From Owenia fusiformis (taxonomy: Eukaryota; Annelida; Polychaeta; Sabellida; Oweniidae), in assembly GCA_903813345.2 (NCBI GenBank), contig CAIIXF020000011.1, forward strand, positions 31,920,166 through 31,984,165: a DNA stretch of 64,000 nucleotides. The letters run 5' to 3'. A program made the position numbers and the translations under genes. A model generated the notes under the pieces. That model was given only the letters and a program-made list of their open reading frames with translations, was not told the origin of the DNA and did no database searches. This document shows positions 56,881 through 64,000 of this stretch, in pieces (position 1 is the stretch's first letter; every line of letters begins with the position of its first letter).

Positions 56881-59800
56881 TTGAGTGTACTTTTGACATT
56901 CTGTAGTGCCACACATTCAAAACAGTGAATCAGTTGAATTCTTCCTAATTTTTAATTCTATCCATGTTGTTAGAGAATTGATATCTTCATCTGGGACTGA
57001 GAAATTCATGATTTGTTTAACAAGGACATACATTTTGAACCGTGATGTAATCTTAAACTTGGGTTAAAAATCAATATGCAAGACCTGTCACATTAAATTC
57101 CAAACGTAGATTTTTAGTTTTAAGTTTCATGGTTTAATCGTGGAAGTTGTCAACTATATTGAATAGCTTATCAGATCTATCACCATAATTCTGTTAAAGT
57201 GTCAATATACTTCCCCTTTTATTATCGTATTTTATTAAAAGGTTATATGTTAATCTATTGGATAAGATAATAATGAGCTAAGACCTGATACTGTAGAGTA
57301 ATATTTCAATTAGAGGAAATTGACAATGAAAAAGGCAAACGCCCACAGTTCATTCAAATTTTTCTGGAATAAACCATCATGACTTTTGTCAACTTCACTT
57401 GAAATTGCTGAAATGCCATTTCACTAGAAGGTGCATTAATTTAAGAACGAATTGCGTAGGATTACACTTAGAGTGCTGTGTTATATTATACTAATATAGA
57501 CATGGTTAAAGGATTTCTTGGAAGACAAAATTGCCCTGTCGCGAAAGTGGCATTAAGAAAAATTGGCAGAAAGACTTCAGAAATTAGGAAAGTGTCATGT
57601 AAGATTCTTTTTTAATCTGGCTTTTGAAATGTGAGGTAGATAAAATACACTCTATATAAGGAAACAAAACTACAACAATTTGATTGATTGCTTGGTTGAT
57701 TGATTGAAGTGGAAAAGAAAGGAATAAGCAAGGAATGACGTAGACATCAATAATCAGTATTGTAGATGATAAAGGAATGTATGCAAATATCAAATATTAT
57801 GTCTCAGTAGATTAGATGCGAGTAGAAATAACCTTGATTTACATCATTAAAAATTCAGTCAAAGTGATATCATATTTTAAATCTACATGTAAAATTACAT
57901 CGAGAAACATGGTTTTAGAAAGTGTTTATCAACTTTGAAAATTCAAAACCTGATGTTGAAACTTGTAACTATCTACACTCATGTGGGTTGTTCTTCATTG
58001 GAATCAGAGGGAAATCATCATTGGTAGAGCGACCACTGTAGACTGAAGTCTAAAAGAAATTTTAAGACTCAGGTTATAATAAATCAATGTTTCCATTAAG
58101 TACTGCTGATGTACCACCATTTAAAATACCATCATTAAGAAATCATTTGTCTGACAGAACACAAATCTACATTAGAATCAGAATTTATTAATTTAAATTA
58201 AAAGGTGTTTTTATTGCACTTTTAATTTATAGGTGTCATACATTTACTGTGCGGGAATACATCAAATGAAGAGTACATTGATTTTTTGTTGAATAATTCA
58301 GGACTATTGCTCGGCCTTGAACTACAGTGTAGTTATTGAAATGTCCTATGTAATACAAAAATGTTGTGTTTTTGTCCTTGCAAATGGTAATATCAGACAA
58401 AGCATGTTTTTGTAAGAAATTCATAATTTTCTCCTCAAATTATCAAATCAGATGGTAGATCCTCCTGAGATGGGCTGTCAAAATGGAAATGGGCCTTTTC
58501 TGGGCCTCATTTTCAAGTACTTGTTGTACAAAAATATATTTTCCATGGCCTTGAAAATTGTTTTATTCAACATATTGGTCTAAAAAATATGCCCCTTGTT
58601 CGTAAAATTGTTAGAGCAAGTGAAATATATGCATATGAAAATTTGGTGAAGTAGTCATTTCTATTTCAGTTTTTTCTTGATTCTTGATTACAGTTTAGAG
58701 TGTTGACTACATGCCTGTTTGCTTTATTTCTTGCTTGTTCCACTCTTTCTTCCATACTATTCACCATTTTAAAATGTCTTAACCATCATAAGTTTTTTAA
58801 CAGGCATCTCAAGTGAATCAAAAACATTTGGTGCACTAATCTTAACCACCCCAGCCCATTTATCATTAATTGGGGCCATCAATTATGGCCATTTACAAAA
58901 CAACCCTGTCTTACCAATGGCTGAATTTGTTCGTGGTCATGTTTTTTCCACTTCAGTTCTCTCCAAAATGTGGCTGGTCATTTTTTCATTGAATCTGGTC
59001 CTTTAGCTCTTCATGCTTCATTGATCTTGATTCTTAGTTAGAGATTGAGGTTTTTCAAGATTTTATCTCATGGCGTTCTTAGATTAACAAAAATGTTGAA
59101 TTTCAATTTGATTATTACTTTCAAAATGCTTTAACTGCCTGATATGGAATGTATGTAACAAGTCTTCTAATGATACTTTTGGTAGAAGGTGGCCATTTTG
59201 AAAATTGGCTGCCATTTTTGCTATATACTTTGTTTGTAAAAATGCCAGCTATGGCTGTTTGATGGGATTCGCTACGCTTTGGCGTTGCCGTTGTTCTGGT
59301 TTGTACTCTATTTTATAATTTAAAATACAACTCCCATGATATTCTAATCAGAGAAAGATGCATCTCTCATCACTCATATTTACCAAATCTAATGAGGTTC
59401 ATTTATCAACCTGTAAATGGGATCCCCAACTTCAAATTACATTTCTGATATTTTTCAAGCATTTTTTCACAAAATTGTGCAAATGGGAATCTATTGATGA
59501 GTGGCGATTACTTTTCCAGCACTATTTCAGAGGTTGGAAGACATACCATTAATTCTTATATTTTCAGAAAATTGCTTTTCAGTCTTTATTAAGCATGAAA
59601 TGGCTTTATTTTTATTCAAGGGTTGAATGGGTTATTTTTAGAATTTTTAGAATCTTCCATTTGCTGAAGATAAATCATATAAACTAAATCAAATGGAATA
59701 AATCATATAAACTAAATTAAATAGAATACATTGATATGGACATTTTAACAAGAATTATTTCATACAAGTGTTGTATTAAGTCTGTATTGTCCCCCCCCCC

Positions 59801-61549
59801 TCCTTCTACCATTGGGTTATCCCTTCTTCCTTCCCATAACACATTGGTGAGAGACAATCTCTATAGGTGGGGAATATATTCAGGAATCAGATGCCATTAT
59901 GGTTGTTCAAAATGTGCTTCAGGGGAGCATTGTTTCAATGAGGTATTGTTTGCTCATAATCTGCTTGATTAGAATAGCTTATTTTGGCCGGGAAGTAGTC
60001 ACACTTTTATGATAAATAAGATCATCGAACACATTAAATTGAATTCATGTAGACTAGAACTTCTTAAGAGCCACCATACTTCATTACTCCAAACTCCTCT
60101 GGAGCACATTTTGTTCGTTTGAATGTATTATCATGTATGCCTCTATTAAAATATGTGTATGATGTATGTACAGGGTGAGCCAAAAATGTTTACATTATCA
60201 TTAGTTTATTCTACTACATGCACTTCATGACTCTGAGCTATTTTTATCCCACCCTTAACTTCCTTTACTTTGGAACATTAACATTGAAGAAAATTGAAGG
60301 GATTTTAGTTCACATTTTCATTGATATATTATTCCAAGATTACTCGATTCCTACTTAATTTTGTATTTGAATGTATTTTTTTATTTATAGTTCCCTCCAC
60401 AGGTACTCTTATACTAGAAATATAAATAAAATATAATGATAATAAAATGTTTCATTGTTGCAGCAATGTTAATTGCATTATAAATAAGTTTCTCTTGTTT
60501 TCTGTTTGTTTATTTGATTGTTTATTCACTCATTTATTTCAAATATTATTTTTTGTTATGTTACAGTATTTACATTTAAAAAGCAAAAATATTCTTTAAA
60601 AGTTGTTGGTAAGAATGGAACACTATTTAGTTGGTTGACTGGGTCTTTGGTATGCTTACCTTTGGTATCATGCCTAATGTATTAATATTTCCTATAAATT
60701 ACATTATTTAAATGCACCTTTGAGTGTCACTGCTATAAAAGTGATTGTCAAAAAAATAATTATTATAAAATATAAATAATTATAATAAATATAAACTACT
60801 GTACTGTACTGTAAAACATGTTTATTTCATGTATGCACTTTTCTCAAATTCTGAATTCTCTATATTTTGCTTCATATACAGTATATGATTATTATAACTT
60901 TAACGCCACATTTAAAATCTACAATGCTAACTGGTCCTGGTGGGTTTTAGAGAATAACGTGTATTACGCAAATCGAACACAGTTGCAGTACATGCATTTA
61001 ATTATTAGTACCTCCTTAATGTTAAAATAGAAATTAAAACCTTGGCTTTTAGTGTGCACCAGACAGAAAATATGAAAGTTGAATAAAATATAGAATAAAC
61101 ACCTCTGAGCCAAAGAAACACTTTATCAAATTAATGTCATGGCTAATTAAAAAACAGGTTGATAAAAATGAACACTCTGTAAAATGAAAACTAGAACTGA
61201 ACACCTTTTGGTTTAAAGATATTAACATGGGGTCGAAATCTGTATTCACCAAAGTATCTAGTGAATTTTTATGGGGGTGGCAAACTGCATTTTACAAGGA
61301 GGTTATGATGTAATGTTTTATGTCTATGGAGGAGTTTATTCTTTATTCAATGCAAAATTTGATTTTGATGTGATCTATTGCACATGTTTCATTGTATTGA
61401 TAGTCTTATGGTGTTGGGAAAGTGTAAAATCAAAAAAGCTTTAGACCACTGGCAATATTTACATCACTAGCAATATATTTGGTAAATAAGCCTAGTATTC
61501 ATACATACGTATACATGTACAATGTATTTAAGGAGCCAAAATATAAGTT

Positions 61550-61579
61550 CCCCCCTCCCCCCCCCCCCCCCCCCCCCCC
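61550..61579 (+). repeat. Poly-C tract (C6-T-C23)
   Basis: Six C, one T, then 23 C, ending at 61579, 270 bp upstream of the last synaptotagmin exon. On the opposite strand this is a G23 run able to form quadruplexes. Its length may be unreliable in the assembly. Confidence 0.9.
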
Positions 61580-61849
61580 GTATAATATGCCCAATGAAAT
61601 ATCTCTTCCTTGTTTAGTATAAAAATAGCCTCAAATATTTTAGTAACCTTTCTGAATACAGAGAATAGTTTTTTTTAAATATATTTAACTTTAAACCCGG
61701 GATGAATATATTTGTCTCGGAATGTAAAACATAACAATTTCCAAAAATTTCAAAGCAAACATTGGCTAAGTTTATGTATCTTGAAAAATCTACTTTTTGC
61801 AATGGAAGTAATGTTTTTGTACTTAACTATGTTTATCTCTTATTTGCAG

Positions 61850-62154
61850 ATCCCTATGTTAAATTATGGCTGATGTATCAGGGGAAGAAAATAGAAAAAA
61901 AGAAGACAGAAATAAAAATGAGAAATCTGAATCCAGTATATAACGAGTCTTTCATATTCCAAGTCCCTTATGAAAAAATTCGAGAGACAACTATACACAT
62001 TTCTGTCTATGATTGGGACAGAATGTCAAGGAACGATCTGATTGGACAGTTTGTTTTAGGAAGTAAAAGCGGACCAATGGAGGTTAAGCATTGGAATGAT
62101 ATGTTATCGAAACCTCGGCAGCAAGTAGCCCAATGGCATATATTACGTAATTAG
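61850..62154 (+). CDS. syt7: Synaptotagmin-7-like, last exon with most of C2B
   Basis: Follows a TTTGCAG acceptor (AG at 61848-61849), enters in phase 1 and ends at TAG 62152-62154. It encodes residues 218-318. D218 completes loop 1, and [15 protein letters not shown] carries ligands D272, D274 and D280, so all five C2B aspartates are kept. The polybasic stretch [12 protein letters not shown], used for anionic lipid binding, and the C-terminal WHxL motif (WHIL, 313-316) are present. [12 protein letters not shown] and [10 protein letters not shown] match synaptotagmin-7 closely. The visible C2A-C2B region is 318 residues, the usual size for the double-C2 part. Confidence 0.9.
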
Positions 62155-63294
62155 AATAGAGCCTAATATGGAAGTGTTGTTTCGTCACTTGTGTAGTAGA
62201 TAATCGTTAACATATATCTACGTAGCCTTATTTGGAAATATACGATGTATGACACTATTTTAAACTGGTGCTGCATAAAATCAAAGAAGCATTGCTAAAA
62301 AGGAGAGTTCAACTTTGTGAGCTTAAAAGGAGAATCAAAACAGCTGTGAGGAGGAAGTCAATCAACATGAGGAGGAATTCAATCAACCTCAAGGGGAATC
62401 CAATCAACCTGAGGAGGAATTCAATCAACTTGGGGAGGAATTCAATCAACAGAAGAGGTCCTTCTTCATGTCCATAGGGAAACCTAGTCCATTTACTCCA
62501 ATTTTTCTTTATTATTTGAAGAATTTTCTTTATTTAGGTAGGCAGAATATAGTCAGTTTTGAGGTTTGCCATACTAATATTAAATACTAGCAAGTTCCAA
62601 ATTGGTCCCACTCCACCTACCTCGAGTTTTGTGTGCAAAAATAAGAATTTTCACACATTGCCTCAACCCAGAGGCTTTCCACATGATTAAAAGTTCAGTT
62701 TCACTGAAATACTTTTTCTGTGGAAATTTCCTGTGAAAAACTTTTTCTTGGAACCCTTGATGAAATTGTTAGTTATGAAATGTCCAGAATGATAATGAAG
62801 TGATTTATCTTCATTTTGAGGTAGATCTGTAACTTTGTAATATGTACTTGTCATATGTGAGCCTCAGGTAGGCCAAGTAGAAGGAACAATCTAGAGACAG
62901 GTGCTAAAAAGTATTGTGAATTAATGATTTTTGAAATTCAATTGGCTTCATTATTGCCATTATAACACTGCAGTACAGTTGAAGTACAGGAATCGGGTCC
63001 TTATATACAGGTAGTTTTGAGAAAAATCTAGCTTATGTGATTTCCAAACATTTTCTCAAGTCATGCTACCCTGCCTACCTTTAAATTGTGTATTTTGTTG
63101 GTTATGTGGTAATACATGGCTATTACAAAAAGACATGTCAGTCTTATGCACAACCTCAAGAATATCATAAGTAGATGAATGCTTCATGCCTATGAATGAA
63201 GGGGTCAGCTGTGTCTGTGATTTAGACTGAGGTGAGATTTATTGATAAGATGGTCCAGGGTGTAGATGTGTTACATAAATATGTGAAATACATC
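62155..63294 (+). other. Presumed synaptotagmin 3' UTR and flank
   Basis: Sequence after the stop with no recognised gene. It contains a 21 bp tandem repeat at 62347-62451. ATTAAA at about 62686 is a possible polyadenylation signal; no AATAAA was seen nearby. The end of the transcript cannot be set from sequence. Confidence 0.45.
62347..62451 (+). repeat. 21 bp tandem repeat, five copies
   Basis: Five exact-length units of the type TGAGGAGGAATTCAATCAACC run from 62347 to 62451, about 200 bp after the synaptotagmin stop. The period is a multiple of three, so one frame gives a seven-residue RRNSINL repeat. That frame is not the synaptotagmin frame and has no splice context. Confidence 0.85.
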
Positions 63295-63486
63295 CAGGCC
63301 CGTATCAAGGGGGGTTCGAACCCCCCCCCCCACCCGGCCAAAAAATCTTTCAAAATCATGCAGTTTTTCACCATTTTGAGCACTTTTAAGTGATTTTGGC
63401 TATTTTTGGACCAAAATTGTCACAAGTGAACCCCCCCTGGAATTTTTCAAAAAGTGAATACCCCCTAAATCCTGGCTACGGGCCTG
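63295..63486. mobile_element. CAGGCCCGT-type miniature element, 192 bp
   Basis: The ends CAGGCCCGTATCAAGG and CCTGGCTACGGGCCTG are imperfect inverted repeats. The body has C-runs and GGGGTTCGAACCCC, and AATTTTTCAAAAAGTGAATACCCCC near the right end resembles the 55151 copy. No target duplication seen. It directly abuts the target duplication of the hAT-type element that follows. Confidence 0.55.
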
Positions 63487-63494
63487 ACGTATAT

Positions 63495-63965
63495 TAGTGT
63501 TGTCGCGATTAATCGATACATCGCGATATACATCGCCAAAGCTGATTCTGGCGATGCATCGATGTCTGAAACAAAACATCGATGTTTTTGAAAAAATTTT
63601 AATTCGCTAAAAATCACCCTTTCTTATCTTATTTTGACGCAAATCGCTTACCTTTCTCATGAGTTATTTCATTTTCCAATGTTTTCTGATATTCTTTCGC
63701 TCCAAAACTGCTTTAGCTAGTCTAAATGAACCATTAATCTAAAAAAATTACTTTTACTTTCATTTCACCGTTACTAGAAGTTCCCGGATGTACCAGCGTA
63801 CTCTTATTAATTTGTTCCGTTCGGTATTTTAGTGTATTAGCGTTCGGTATTTCAGTGCACTTTTCTCAGACTTTTTCTCGATGTACATCGCGATGTGCAT
63901 CGATGTTTACTCCTGAAAATTGCCGATGCATCGATGTACGATTATGGCACATCGCGACAACACTA
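63495..63965. mobile_element. hAT-type non-autonomous element, 471 bp
   Basis: Perfect 15 bp terminal inverted repeats, TAGTGTTGTCGCGAT and ATCGCGACAACACTA, are flanked by an exact 8 bp duplication ACGTATAT (63487-63494 and 63966-63973). The 8 bp duplication is the hAT hallmark. Subterminal regions are packed with CATCGATG/ATCGCGAT palindromes on both sides, likely transposase-binding repeats. No transposase ORF, so it depends on another copy. Confidence 0.85.
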
Positions 63966-64000
63966 ACGTATATCTGCATTTGCATGTACTCAAGATGAGT

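Larger units (their letters stand above)
55037..61849 (+). other. Synaptotagmin intron (6813 bp)
   Basis: Runs from GTAAAA to a TTATTTGCAG acceptor. It contains a miniature element at 55151-55243, a degenerate minisatellite at 56712-56880, a second copy of the intron-53xxx dispersed repeat at about 58690-58800, and a long poly-C tract at 61550-61579. The remainder is AT-rich with no recognised gene. Confidence 0.7.

Overview
The window reads as AT-rich nuclear DNA of a bilaterian animal, most likely a marine invertebrate. It has spliced genes with GT-AG introns, one intron of about 48 kb, a synaptotagmin with two C2 domains, a sperm/cilium-type RIIa protein, Ty3/gypsy-class LTR retrotransposons and many short inverted-repeat transposon remnants. 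The phylum cannot be fixed from the sequence alone. No rRNA gene, credible tRNA gene or CRISPR array was seen.

Host genes. Four plus-strand exons (4649-5009, 52916-53091, 54922-55036, 61850-62154) join in phase into the C-terminal 318 residues of a synaptotagmin-7-like protein: C2A, C2B and the WHxL tail. The N-terminal membrane exon is not recognisable and probably lies upstream of the window. The 47.9 kb intron that splits C2A carries a second complete two-exon gene on the same strand (7764-10719). That gene encodes a 734-residue RIIa plus IQ-motif protein, SPA17/CABYR-like, with a tail of about 60 Glu-Pro-Ala heptads.

Mobile DNA. The same intron holds a 21.2 kb composite insertion (21682-42904). 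The outer element is a plus-strand Ty3/gypsy retrotransposon with very long (3744 bp) LTRs, a tRNA-Leu-type primer site, a broken gag and an open 1484-codon pol. About two thirds of each LTR is a 32-unit array in which every unit carries two short inverted repeats. The array lies between a consensus splice donor and a plausible acceptor. Inside the outer gag sits a 6998 bp minus-strand element with 810 bp LTRs that look identical, a tRNA-Pro-type primer site and one 1661-codon Gag-Pol ORF. Its integrase precedes the reverse transcriptase, which is the Gmr1-type order. Both insertions have 4 bp target duplications (GTGG and ATAG).

Elsewhere the introns and 3' flank contain non-autonomous DNA transposon remnants: two pogo-like copies, a mariner-like fold-back, a CAGGG-ended element, a hAT-type element with perfect 15 bp ends and an 8 bp duplication, and others. 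There are also minisatellites, dispersed low-copy repeats and a 23-base poly-C tract. All alignments and copy counts here were made by eye.
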